From Winogradskyella wandonensis (GTDB lineage: Bacteria > Bacteroidota > Bacteroidia > Flavobacteriales > Flavobacteriaceae): a stretch of 64,000 nt of DNA. The stretch covers positions 62,001 to 126,000 of the forward strand of contig NZ_SMGI01000004.1 of assembly GCF_004346845.1 (NCBI RefSeq), given 5' to 3'. The position numbers and the translations under genes were made by a program. Positions 27,104-35,564 of this stretch are shown piece by piece; the first letter of the stretch is position 1; each line of letters starts with the position of its first letter. The notes beneath the pieces were generated by a model, which saw only the letters and a program-made list of their open reading frames with translations, was not told the origin of the DNA and did no database searches.

Positions 27104-29974
27104 TTAATGCGCCTCCAACCAATTATCACCAATATCTAAATCGACATCAAGCGGAACAGAAAGCTTATAGGCGTTTTCCATTTCAGTTTTAATGAGGGAT
27201 TTCATAGCTTCTAATTCGGGTTTGTAGATATCAAAAACCAATTCATCATGCACTTGAAGTAGCATCTTCGATTTGTAATTGCCTTCCTTTAATTTTTGAT
27301 GAATGTTTATCATCGCAATTTTAATAATATCGGCAGCGCTTCCCTGTATTGGCGCGTTTACAGCATTACGTTCTGCTGCACCACGCACCACAGCGTTACG
27401 TGAATTGATGTCTTTTAAATAACGACGGCGTCCTAAAACTGTTTGTACATAACCATTATCTCTTGCAAAATCTACCTGATCTTGTATGTAGTTTCTAAGC
27501 TTTGGGTATGTGGCGTAATACGTGTCAATTAATTCCTTCGATTCAGAACGGGTGAGATTGGTTTGGTTACTTAATCCAAATGCTGAAACGCCATAGATAA
27601 TTCCAAAATTAACGGTTTTAGCGTTACTTCGTTGCTCTCGAGTGACCTCGGAAATTGGCACATTAAATACCTTTGAAGCTGTTGAGGCATGTATATCTTC
27701 ACCATTTTTAAAGGCCTCAATCATGGTTTCTTCTTCACTTAAGGCCGCAATAATTCGTAATTCTATTTGAGAATAATCTGCGGCTAAAAGTGTGTAATTT
27801 TCGTTTCGTGGTACAAAGGCTTTACGGACTTGACGACCGCGCTCAGTTCGGATTGGGATATTCTGAAGATTAGGATTGTTACTACTCAAACGCCCCGTTG
27901 CAGCAACGGTTTGCATATAATCGGTATGTACGCGACCTGTACTTTCTTCCACTTGAGTAGGTAAAGCATCAACATAAGTACTTTTTAATTTAGTAAGCCC
28001 GCGATAGTCTAATATATCTTGAATAATTTGATGGTCTTTTGCCAAATAACTCAACACATCTTCTGCGGTAGAATACTGACCAGTTTTGGTCTTTTTTGGC
28101 TTATCGACTAACTTTAATTTTTCAAAAAGAATAACGCCCAATTGCTTTGGCGAGCCAATATTAAATTCTTCTCCAGCAGCTTCAAAAATGCGTTTTTCTA
28201 ATGAAGCAATGTCGTTATTTAAATCTTCAGAAAGAGAATTCAGAAAGTCTTTATCTAGGTTGATGCCTTCCAATTCCATATCCGCCAAAACACGCAGCAG
28301 TGGCACTTCGATATCATCGAATAACTTTTGGGAGTTAGCTTCACCTAGCTCTTTTTCAAAATGCTCTTTCAGTTGCAGTGTAATATCCGCATCTTCTACA
28401 GCATATTCGGTTTGCTTTTCTAACGGCACATCGCGCATGGAAAGCTGATTTTTTCCTTTTTTTCCAATAAGTTCTGTAATAGAAATTGGGGTGTAGTTAA
28501 GATACGTTTCTGCCAATACATCCATATTGTGACGCATATCAGGATTAATCAAATAATGCGCTAACATGGTATCGAATAATTTGCCTTTTACTTCAATATT
28601 ATATTTGGCTAAAACTTTGATATCGTATTTTAAGTTCTGACCAATTTTTTCGATGTTTTCGTTTTCAAAAAACGGACGTAAGTCTTCTATAAGAGATTGA
28701 GCCTCGGCTTTATTTTCTGGAAATGGCATATAGAATCCTTTTCCTGCTTCCCAAGAAAATGCAATACCAACCAGTTCTGCGGTCAATGGATTAAGGCTGG
28801 TGGTCTCTGTATCGAAACAAACCGAAGTTTGATTTAATAAGTTTTTTACAAAGAGTTTGGTTGCCATTCCAGGCGCAACACTTTGATAAAAATGTGACGT
28901 GGTTTCTGCTGTTTTACGCTGATAAGACGTGCCTCCTTGCTCATTTTGGTCGCTGAGGTCACTCGAAGTGCCAAATAATGAAAATTGTCCTGCGCCGGCA
29001 TTCGTAGAACTTGAAGAAGAAGAAGATGAACTTGAAGACTTCTCGACTGCGCTCGAAGTGACAGCATTACTATTCGTAGAAACAGAAGCGTCTTCTGAGA
29101 ATGTCTTAAGAAAATTATCCGTGAGTCGTCTAAATTCTAATTCCTGAAAGATTTCTTTAACTTTTTCAATATCTGGATGGTCGAGTTCAAAATCTTTGGC
29201 ATTAAATGTTACAGGAACATCGAGCATTATGGTTGCTAGTTTTTTTGACAACAATCCTAGCTCACCATTAGCCTCAACTTTTTCTTTCATTTTACCTTTT
29301 AGCTGGTCTGTGTTGGCTAGCAGACCTTCCATACTTCCAAATTGTTGGATGAATTTTTTTGCTGTTTTTTCTCCAACTCCAGGTAATCCAGGAATATTAT
29401 CTGAAGAATCTCCCATCATACCTAAGAAGTCAATAACCTGCAAAGGGCTTTCGACTTCAAATTTTTTCTGTACTTCGGGTATGCCCCAAGTTTCGTAACC
29501 ACCACCAAAAACAGGGCGATACATAAAAATGTTATCTGTAACCAGTTGTGCAAAATCCTTATCTGGCGTGACCATAAAGACCTTGTAACCTTCTTTTTCG
29601 GCTTGGCGTGATAAAGTTCCTATAACATCGTCTGCTTCGTAACCTTCTTTAACCATAATTGGAATATGCATGGCTTCGAGAATATTACAAATATGCGGAA
29701 TTGCGGTGCGGATGCCTTCAGGCGTTTCGTCTCGGTTGGCTTTATATTCTTCATACATTTCTACACGGTCAGCACTTCCGCCTTTGTCAAAACAAACGGC
29801 CAAATGGTCTGGACGTTCACGTTTAATAACGTCTAAAAGCGAATTCATAAAGCCCATTATGGCTGAGGTATCTTCGCCTTTAGAGTTAATTCTTGGGTTT
29901 TTTATAAAAGCGTAGTAGCCACGAAAAATGAGTGCGTAGGCATCTACTAAGAAGAGACGTTTTTGGTCGGACAT
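27104..29974 (-). CDS. polA: DNA polymerase I
   Basis: This 956-residue polymerase has all three domains. The 5'-nuclease is at about 1-290 (LFLVDAYALIFRGYYAF; DNIPGLPGVGEKTAKKF). The 3'-5' exonuclease, at about 370-550, keeps its acidic residues (CFDTETTSLNP, IGQNLKYDIKVL, YAVEDADITLQL). The polymerase follows (LAADYSQIELRIIAALSEEE, RSNAKTVNFGIIYG, LLQVHDELVFD). A roughly 60-residue linker between nuclease and exonuclease domains (about 300-365) is unusual: it holds a run of 11 Ser and two stretches encoded by REP-like palindromes. The gene is intact and length is slightly above the family norm because of that linker. Confidence 0.97.
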   Translation of the reverse strand: MSDQKRLFLVDAYALIFRGYYAFIKNPRINSKGEDTSAIMGFMNSLLDVIKRERPDHLAVCFDKGGSADRVEMYEEYKANRDETPEGIRTAIPHICNILEAMHIPIMVKEGYEADDVIGTLSRQAEKEGYKVFMVTPDKDFAQLVTDNIFMYRPVFGGGYETWGIPEVQKKFEVESPLQVIDFLGMMGDSSDNIPGLPGVGEKTAKKFIQQFGSMEGLLANTDQLKGKMKEKVEANGELGLLSKKLATIMLDVPVTFNAKDFELDHPDIEKVKEIFQELEFRRLTDNFLKTFSEDASVSTNSNAVTSSAVEKSSSSSSSSSSSTNAGAGQFSLFGTSSDLSDQNEQGGTSYQRKTAETTSHFYQSVAPGMATKLFVKNLLNQTSVCFDTETTSLNPLTAELVGIAFSWEAGKGFYMPFPENKAEAQSLIEDLRPFFENENIEKIGQNLKYDIKVLAKYNIEVKGKLFDTMLAHYLINPDMRHNMDVLAETYLNYTPISITELIGKKGKNQLSMRDVPLEKQTEYAVEDADITLQLKEHFEKELGEANSQKLFDDIEVPLLRVLADMELEGINLDKDFLNSLSEDLNNDIASLEKRIFEAAGEEFNIGSPKQLGVILFEKLKLVDKPKKTKTGQYSTAEDVLSYLAKDHQIIQDILDYRGLTKLKSTYVDALPTQVEESTGRVHTDYMQTVAATGRLSSNNPNLQNIPIRTERGRQVRKAFVPRNENYTLLAADYSQIELRIIAALSEEETMIEAFKNGEDIHASTASKVFNVPISEVTREQRSNAKTVNFGIIYGVSAFGLSNQTNLTRSESKELIDTYYATYPKLRNYIQDQVDFARDNGYVQTVLGRRRYLKDINSRNAVVRGAAERNAVNAPIQGSAADIIKIAMINIHQKLKEGNYKSKMLLQVHDELVFDIYKPELEAMKSLIKTEMENAYKLSVPLDVDLDIGDNWLEAH
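28948..28972. repeat. Degenerate REP-like palindrome inside polA
   Basis: The span holds GCTGAGGTCACTCGAAGTG, a degraded form of the family A core (GCTGAGCGCAGTCGAAGTG type). It is read in frame within the polA domain linker. Confidence 0.45.
29038..29063. repeat. REP-like palindrome inside polA
   Basis: The core TCTCGACTGCGCTCGAAG is flanked by ACT and TGACA. It is nearly identical to the intergenic copy at 35447-35471 and is read in frame as VTSSAVEKS next to the serine run. Confidence 0.75.
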
Positions 29975-30031
29975 TTTTTTAAATTTTGAAGTCTATAAAA
30001 CTACAAAACTTAAAAGGAAATTTATAATATG

Positions 30032-32185
30032 TTAGTTGATGATTACACGTTTTGAAATACGTGAGTCTTGAACAAATATATTTAGGATGTACATTCCAGA
30101 TTTTAAAAAAGATACATCCATATTATCTCTATTATCGACTTCTATTATTTTTTGACCTTGCAAATTGAATAATTGAAGCTTATTTATGGTTTCGTTTGTA
30201 TTTATAAAAACTGTGCTAGATGCCGGATTAGGATATACACTTATAGATTCTGTTCCAAAATCTTGAGTATTCAATGTGTTGTTTATAACGATGCTGAAGC
30301 TTTTAAAACTATCGTTTGGTGCAGTTGCGGCTGTTCTAAATAATCTTAATTTATATGTTGTGCCATTTGAAAGGCCAGTAAAAGTTCCTGACGCCGAAAA
30401 ACAGTCTAGTTGATTGCCATTACAAGCGTCATACAGTGCAAAGTTGTTCCAAGCAATATTGCCATTTACAGCCACATCACCATCTTCTGGCATTGTAAAT
30501 TCATACCAAACGTCGGCATAATCTTCGGCAGTTGTTCCATCGCAACCTATCTCATTGTTTAAGTTAGCGCCACCGATGCCAAAAAACACGGTGGTTTCTG
30601 TGGACGATACATTTATAGTTTCGGCAGAGGCACAATCATCGTTATTTATAATTTCAAAAGCTTGTATAGTAAAACTAGTAAAACTGTTGTCAGCATTGGC
30701 GACCGTCCTAAAAACACGGAGCTTATACGTGGTGTTAGCCGTTAAATTTTCGGTAAGCAAATTGGTGTTACCACAATTAATTTCTGTACCGCTGCAGGAA
30801 TCGTACAATGCAAAATTATTCCAATTAATAGCGCCACTTATCTGTAAATTACCATTTACAGGCATTGTAAAGTCGTACCAGATATCTACATAATCGTTGG
30901 TGATACCGGTGCAACCTTCTTCATTATTAATATCAGCGCCACCAATGTTAAAATCTACAGTAGATGTGCTTGTACTTACCGTTAAATTCTCTGCATTTAC
31001 GCAATTATCATTAGCAGCTTCTTCAAAAGCCCTGATGGTAAAGCTGTTAAAGCTGTTGTCGGCATTAGCCACAGTTCTAAAAATTCGAAGTTTATAGTTA
31101 GTACTAGCTACTAAGTTTTGCGCAAATAAATTGGTGTTTCCGCAGTCTATTTCGGTGCCGTTACAAGTATCGTAAAGTGCAATATTATTCCAATTGATAG
31201 AAGCATCAACGAAAAGATTTCCATTGAAGGGCATCGTAAAATCGTACCAAATATCTACATAATCGTTCGTTGTACCAGAACAGCCTTCTTGATTATTTAT
31301 ATCTGCACCACCGATATTGAAATTTACGGTCGTTGCACTTGTAGTCACCGTTAAATTTTCTGCATTTACGCAATCATCGTTTGTAGCCTCTTCGAAAGCC
31401 CTAATGGAAAAGCTGTTAAAGCTATTATCGGCATTAGCCACAGTTCTAAAAATTCGAAGTTTATAGCTTGTGCCAGTGACTAAGTTTTGCGTAAATAAAT
31501 TGGTGTTTCCGCAGTTTATTTCGGTGCCGCTACAAGCATCGTAGAGTGCAATATTATTCCAATTAATGGATGCATCAACGAAAAGATTTCCGTTAAAAGG
31601 CATAGTAAAGTCGTACCAAATATCTACATAATCGTTTGTTGTTCCTGAACAACCTTCTTCATTATTAATATCAGAGCCGCCAATATCAAAGTTCACGGTA
31701 GATTGTGTAGTTGTTACAGTAATGTTTTCGGCATTGGTACAGGTATCATTAGTTGTTTGTTCAAAGGCAACAATACTAAAACTCTGAAATCCTGTATTTG
31801 AGGCCGTTGAACTTGGTCTAAACACTCTTAATTTATAATTCGTTGAAGCCGAGAGGTTGTTATAAAACTGATTACCAAATCCGCATTGAATTAAAGAGCC
31901 ACCGCAACTATCGTATAAGGCAAAGTTATTCCAATTTATGCTGCCTTCTATGTAAACATTTCCATCAACTGGCATTGAAAAGTCAAACCACACGTCGGCA
32001 TAATCTGTGGTAGAACCAGGACATCCTTCTTCGTTAATTAATGCTGCAGAATTGATATCAAAAGTGTAAGAATTGGATGTAAGTTCTACCAAAATATTTT
32101 CAGAAGTTGCACACGTCTCGTTTGTAGGTTGGGCAAAGCTAGATATGGTAAAAAGGAATAATAGATAGGAGTAAAAGTGTTTCAT
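30032..32185 (-). CDS. T9SS-secreted protein with five tandem beta domains
   Basis: This 717-residue surface or secreted protein has a signal peptide (1-19, ending SFAQ) and five tandem units of about 123 residues (residues about 20-640). Each carries a paired-Cys start (NDxCxNAEN), an EEGC..DYVDIWYDFTMP strand pair, INWNNIALYDxC and a KLRIFRT strand. Units 2 to 4 are nearly identical. The C-terminal 75 residues are a type IX sorting domain (SVYPNPASSTVFINT, KLQLFNLQGQKIIEV, GMYILNIFV, SKRVIIN). The repeat resembles bacterial pre-peptidase-like jelly-roll domains. It is likely an adhesin or matrix protein, but this is inference. Confidence 0.85.
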   Translation of the reverse strand: MKHFYSYLLFLFTISSFAQPTNETCATSENILVELTSNSYTFDINSAALINEEGCPGSTTDYADVWFDFSMPVDGNVYIEGSINWNNFALYDSCGGSLIQCGFGNQFYNNLSASTNYKLRVFRPSSTASNTGFQSFSIVAFEQTTNDTCTNAENITVTTTQSTVNFDIGGSDINNEEGCSGTTNDYVDIWYDFTMPFNGNLFVDASINWNNIALYDACSGTEINCGNTNLFTQNLVTGTSYKLRIFRTVANADNSFNSFSIRAFEEATNDDCVNAENLTVTTSATTVNFNIGGADINNQEGCSGTTNDYVDIWYDFTMPFNGNLFVDASINWNNIALYDTCNGTEIDCGNTNLFAQNLVASTNYKLRIFRTVANADNSFNSFTIRAFEEAANDNCVNAENLTVSTSTSTVDFNIGGADINNEEGCTGITNDYVDIWYDFTMPVNGNLQISGAINWNNFALYDSCSGTEINCGNTNLLTENLTANTTYKLRVFRTVANADNSFTSFTIQAFEIINNDDCASAETINVSSTETTVFFGIGGANLNNEIGCDGTTAEDYADVWYEFTMPEDGDVAVNGNIAWNNFALYDACNGNQLDCFSASGTFTGLSNGTTYKLRLFRTAATAPNDSFKSFSIVINNTLNTQDFGTESISVYPNPASSTVFINTNETINKLQLFNLQGQKIIEVDNRDNMDVSFLKSGMYILNIFVQDSRISKRVIIN
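30290..32125 (-). repeat. Five tandem coding repeats of about 370 bp
   Basis: These are the DNA units behind the five domains of the T9SS cargo protein. The middle three share long identical stretches, for example in the VDIWYDFTMP and ALYD coding parts. That points to recent unequal crossing-over or gene conversion. Confidence 0.8.
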
Positions 32186-32293
32186 TGGTTGGATGAATTA
32201 GACCTTCAATGTAATAAAAATTAAATTAATTTTAAATAATTTTTCGTTTATATAAAATTGATTGTTAAATAGTTATGTGGTCTTTATCAAAAC

Positions 32294-32322
32294 AAAAAAC
32301 CCAACATTTATTGTTGTGTTTT
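32294..32322 (-). terminator. Terminator after the aldo/keto reductase gene
   Basis: On the minus strand ACACAACA and TGTTGGGT pair over seven of eight positions around a five-base loop, followed by a T run. It lies 22 bases after the stop at 32344. Confidence 0.65.
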
Positions 32323-32343
32323 ATGAATTCCGAAATTTTTGAT

Positions 32344-33381
32344 TTAAGGCGCAGGATTAGGAATTGAAGCATGCACTTTATTAATAGCTTTCATAACATC
32401 GTCATTTAATGAGATATTAATGCTGTCAATGTTTTCTTCTAGTTGCTCTAAATTGGTTGCGCCTATAATATTACTTGTTAAAAACGGACGCTCGTTAACA
32501 AAAGCGAGAGACATTTGCGCTAAAGACATATTGTTGTCCTCGGCAATTTTTAAATAGCGTTTTGTCGCTTCGGTAGCTTGCTCGCTACTGTATCTTGCAA
32601 AACGTGGAAATAATTTTAAACGTGCATTATCTGCCGCATTTCCTTTAATGTATTTGCCGGAAAGTACGCCAAATGCCATAGGCGAGTATGCCAATAGACC
32701 AATATTTTCGCGATGTGCAATTTCTGCTAAATCGCCTTCAAACGGTCTACATAATAATGAATATGCATTTTGTATCGTAATTGGTCTTGGTAAATTATGC
32801 TGCTTAGATTCTTGCAAATAGCGCATTGTTCCCCAAGCCTTTTCATTCGAAATTCCTATTTGTCTTACTTTTCCCGACTTTACAATTTTATCTAGATTGT
32901 GTAGAATTTCATTAAAATTATCTTCCCATTTGTCATTAGGATTATGCTTATAATCGCGTTGCCCAAAAGTGTTCGTTTCGCGTTCTGGCCAATGCAACTG
33001 GTACAAGTCAATGTAATCTGTTTTTAGTCGTTTTAAACTGCCTTCAACGGCTTCATTTAATGCTTTTTTACTAAAACCAGTCGTTCTAATATGTGCTGTG
33101 TAGTCGCCAGGACCAGCTATTTTTGTTGCTAAAACTACCTTGTCTCTATTGCCTGTTTTTGCAAACCAGTTACCAATAATACGCTCGGTTTCGGCATAAG
33201 TTTCGGCTGTAGCAGGCACAGGATAGAGCTCTGCCACATCAAAAAAATTAACGCCTTTATCTAAGGCTAAATCCATTTGTGCGAAACCTTCGTCTTGGGT
33301 GTTTTGGTTTCCCCAAGTCATTGTGCCAAGGCATATTTTACTAACTTTTATGTCCGTATGTGGTAGGTTGGTGTATTTCAT
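32344..33381 (-). CDS. Aldo/keto reductase, Tas-like
   Basis: This 345-residue protein is the same length as E. coli Tas (346) and similar throughout. It has the catalytic tetrad context: DVAELYPVPATAETYAETE near 48-66 (Tyr and Asp), VVLATKIAGPG near 82-92 (Lys) and DLYQLHWPERETNTFG near 125-140 (His). NADPH-site segments are QIGISNEKAWG, TIQNAYSLL and IIGATNLEQLEENI. It is a cytosolic NADPH-dependent oxidoreductase of unknown natural substrate. The upstream region carries two palindromic repeats. Confidence 0.92.
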   Translation of the reverse strand: MKYTNLPHTDIKVSKICLGTMTWGNQNTQDEGFAQMDLALDKGVNFFDVAELYPVPATAETYAETERIIGNWFAKTGNRDKVVLATKIAGPGDYTAHIRTTGFSKKALNEAVEGSLKRLKTDYIDLYQLHWPERETNTFGQRDYKHNPNDKWEDNFNEILHNLDKIVKSGKVRQIGISNEKAWGTMRYLQESKQHNLPRPITIQNAYSLLCRPFEGDLAEIAHRENIGLLAYSPMAFGVLSGKYIKGNAADNARLKLFPRFARYSSEQATEATKRYLKIAEDNNMSLAQMSLAFVNERPFLTSNIIGATNLEQLEENIDSINISLNDDVMKAINKVHASIPNPAP

Positions 33382-33395
33382 GGCAAATTTTAATT

Positions 33396-33470
33396 TGTCA
33401 CCCTGATCTTGTTTCAGGGTCTCATTAATAACTCTCTCATTTAGGTTTCGACTGCGCTCAACCCGACATT
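33396..33470. repeat. Composite palindromic repeat (family B plus A)
   Basis: A TGTCA end and a family B palindrome (CCTGATCTTGTTTCAGG, 33402-33418) are followed by a family A palindrome (GGTTTCGACTGCGCTCAACC, 33444-33463) and a GACA end. It fills the spacer between the aldo/keto reductase start and the OmpA gene terminator. Confidence 0.7.
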
Positions 33471-33484
33471 AATATTTAACAAAA

Positions 33485-33523
33485 ATAAGAAGACCTTTCA
33501 GGTTGGTAAAACTAGAAAGGTCT
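33485..33523 (-). terminator. Terminator after the OmpA-like gene
   Basis: Arms AGACCTTTC and GAAAGGTCT form a nine-base stem around a 15-base loop. A T-rich tract follows on the minus strand. It is about 65 bases after the stop at 33588. Confidence 0.65.
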
Positions 33524-33549
33524 AAATGTATGTTAATCTTCGGAAGAAA

Positions 33550-33576
33550 AGATTCTGAATCAAGTTCAGAAGGACA
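33550..33576. repeat. Family B palindromic repeat
   Basis: The core is TTCTGAATCAAGTTCAGAA with a GGACA end, the TTCTGAANCAAGTTCAGAATGACA type common between flavobacterial genes. It lies between the OmpA gene and its terminator. Confidence 0.65.
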
Positions 33577-33587
33577 AAATGGTTTGT

Positions 33588-34547
33588 TTATATCTCATTC
33601 AACAACTTCGATATCTCATCTAATTTTGGCGTCAGGATTACCTCGATTCTTCGATTTTTTGCGCGACCCTCAGCAGTTTCATTTGTAGCTATCGGAGCAT
33701 ATTCGCCGCGTCCGGCAGCGGTTAAATTTTCTGGGTTAATGGAAGCGTTTTCGCGTAGAATATTTACAATTGCTGTAGCACGTTTGGTAGATAAATCCCA
33801 GTTGCCACTTAATTGCGCATTGCCTTTGTACGGTACGTTGTCTGTATGACCTTCAATTAAAATAGCAATCTCTGGATTGTCGGCTAACACTTCGCCAAGT
33901 TGTTTTACAGCTTGTTTTCCTTGGGCACCGACGAACCAACTTCCTGATTCAAATAACAATTTATTTTCCATCGATACGTAGACTTTTCCGTCACGTTGTT
34001 CAACGGTTAATCCTTTGCCTTCAAAATTGGTTAGGGCTTTAGAGATAGCTTCTTTTAATTTGGTCATTGCAGCGTCTTTGCTAGCTATAACGTTCTCAAG
34101 TTCTGCCACACGCTTAGAACGATTTTCTAATTCGCTTTGCAATTTTTGTAAACGGTCGTTTTCTGCTGCTAAGGCTTGCTCTTTTGCTTCTAATTGCGCT
34201 AATAGTTCGCGATTCTTTTTAGAGTTTGCAGCGATGGATGCAGAGCTTTGCTCTTCTAAAGCGTTGTAAGACGCTTTTAAGTTTTCGAGATTGGTTTTTG
34301 TTGCTGCTAATTCTGTGGTTAATTGGTCACGTTCAGTAATAGCACCTTCGTATGCCTTTTGCAATTTTTCTAAATCATTCTCAAGCTTTGTTTTGGCATC
34401 AGAAAGTGATTGATTTTCTTCAGAAAGTTGACGATGTTCTTTTTTTAAATCGGCATATTTGTCTTCTAAATCTGTGTAAATTTTTTTAGACACACACGAT
34501 GAAAATAGACCTAAACTTAAGGCTAAAATTGAGATTTTTTTAATCAT
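33588..34547 (-). CDS. OmpA-family lipoprotein with coiled coil
   Basis: This protein has 319 residues from the start MIKKISILALSLGLFSSCVS; the open frame extends 22 codons upstream but the lipobox signal fixes the start. Cys-18 is the lipidation site. Residues about 25-175 are a long coiled coil (EDKYADLKKEHRQLSEENQ pattern). The C-terminal OmpA domain (about 195-305) binds peptidoglycan: LIEGHTDNVPYKG, NWDLSTKRATAIVNIL, GRGEYAPIATN and NRRIEVILTP. It likely ties outer membrane to cell wall. It is 35 bases downstream of xth. Confidence 0.92.
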   Translation of the reverse strand: MIKKISILALSLGLFSSCVSKKIYTDLEDKYADLKKEHRQLSEENQSLSDAKTKLENDLEKLQKAYEGAITERDQLTTELAATKTNLENLKASYNALEEQSSASIAANSKKNRELLAQLEAKEQALAAENDRLQKLQSELENRSKRVAELENVIASKDAAMTKLKEAISKALTNFEGKGLTVEQRDGKVYVSMENKLLFESGSWFVGAQGKQAVKQLGEVLADNPEIAILIEGHTDNVPYKGNAQLSGNWDLSTKRATAIVNILRENASINPENLTAAGRGEYAPIATNETAEGRAKNRRIEVILTPKLDEISKLLNEI

Positions 34548-34582
34548 AAAATGGTTGTATTTGGGTTTGATTGTGAAAATTT

Positions 34583-35344
34583 TTAAAATTCTAATTCGAG
34601 CAATATTGGACAATGGTCGCTATGTACTGCTTCGGTAAGTATAACGCTGCGTTTTAGATTTTCTTGTAAAGGTTCTGTAGCTAACGCATAATCCAAACGC
34701 CAACCCTTATTGTTAGCCCTCGCATTGGCACGATAACTCCACCACGAAAATTTTTGCAATTCAGGATTTAGATATCTAAAACTATCTATAAGTCCGCTAT
34801 CTATAAAGTTGCCCAACCACTCGCGTTCTTCTGGTAAAAACCCTGAAACACCTTTCATTTTGGGGTTGTGGATATCGATTTCTTCATGACAAATATTATA
34901 ATCGCCGCAAATGACCAAATTCGGGATGTCTTTTCGCAATTCGTTTACATAATCCTGAAACTCATCCATGTATTGAAACTTGTAGTCCAAACGTGCATCG
35001 TTTGTACCCGACGGCAAATACAAACTCATAACAGATACGTTATCAAAGTCGGCACGGATGTTACGACCTTCAAAATCCATATGGTCAATACCAGTACCAA
35101 ACTCGACATGATTAGGTTCGGTTTTGCTTAAAATAGCTACGCCACTATAGCCCTTTTTTTGTGCGCTAAACCAGTAATTGTATTTGTAGCCAGCGTCTTC
35201 AAATTCTTGCAAATCGAGTTGGTCTTCTTGGGCTTTAGTTTCTTGCAAACAAATCACGTCTGGGTTTGTGGCTACTAACCAATCTATAAATCCTTTTTTC
35301 AAAGCGGCACGTATGCCATTGACATTGTATGATGCTATTTTCAT
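34583..35344 (-). CDS. xth: Exodeoxyribonuclease III
   Basis: This protein has 253 residues from the start MKIASYNVNGIRAALKKGF; the open frame begins ten codons earlier without conservation. It is an ExoIII/AP-endonuclease fold with the metal and catalytic residues in place: SYNVNG at 4-9, ICLQETKAQED near 31-41, GDYNICHEEIDIHNPK near 145-160, WRLDYAL near 220 and the final SDHCPILLEL. It acts in base-excision repair on abasic sites. The neighbouring spacer upstream has an inverted pair of REP-like elements. Confidence 0.96.
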   Translation of the reverse strand: MKIASYNVNGIRAALKKGFIDWLVATNPDVICLQETKAQEDQLDLQEFEDAGYKYNYWFSAQKKGYSGVAILSKTEPNHVEFGTGIDHMDFEGRNIRADFDNVSVMSLYLPSGTNDARLDYKFQYMDEFQDYVNELRKDIPNLVICGDYNICHEEIDIHNPKMKGVSGFLPEEREWLGNFIDSGLIDSFRYLNPELQKFSWWSYRANARANNKGWRLDYALATEPLQENLKRSVILTEAVHSDHCPILLELEF

Positions 35345-35401
35345 ATTTATCTTGCGCAAAAGCGGAAGTTTCATTTTAAGTGTTAAACATAAATACTGTC
35401 T

Positions 35402-35471
35402 GTTCGAGCGCAGTCGAGAACTATTAAATTGAAATAATATTAAAAACCTCTCGACTGCGCTCGAGGAGACA
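35402..35471. repeat. Inverted pair of REP-like palindromes (REPIN-like)
   Basis: The copy at 35402-35421 (GTTCGAGCGCAGTCGAGAAC) and the copy at 35447-35471 (core CTCGACTGCGCTCGAG, GAGACA end) are in opposite orientation, separated by 25 A/T-rich bases. This is the architecture of bacterial REPIN/BIME doublets. It lies between xth and a divergent outer-membrane protein gene. Confidence 0.8.
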
Positions 35472-35564
35472 TAATTCCCATTTAGCCAAAAATAAATAAT
35501 ACCGTACTTTTACAAGGCGTTTTTATTGTGAAATATGTCTTAAATAAAGGCGTTAGGTTTCTGT

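Noticed and set aside
28929..29147. Plus-strand frame with poly-Glu opposite the polA serine run
   Set aside because: It is the antisense reading of the serine-rich linker; the polA frame is continuous with all domains intact on both sides.
30555..31097. Two plus-strand open frames over the T9SS cargo gene
   Set aside because: They run antisense through the repeated coding units and mirror their periodicity; no start context or conserved motif supports them.
30290..32125. Repeats considered as a CRISPR or other non-coding array
   Set aside because: Units are about 370 bases, in frame, and encode complete domains with conserved Cys; there are no short repeats with unique spacers.
33503..33688. 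Short plus-strand frame between the aldo/keto reductase and OmpA genes
   Set aside because: It crosses the terminator, a palindromic repeat and the antisense of the OmpA C-terminus, so it is a by-chance frame.
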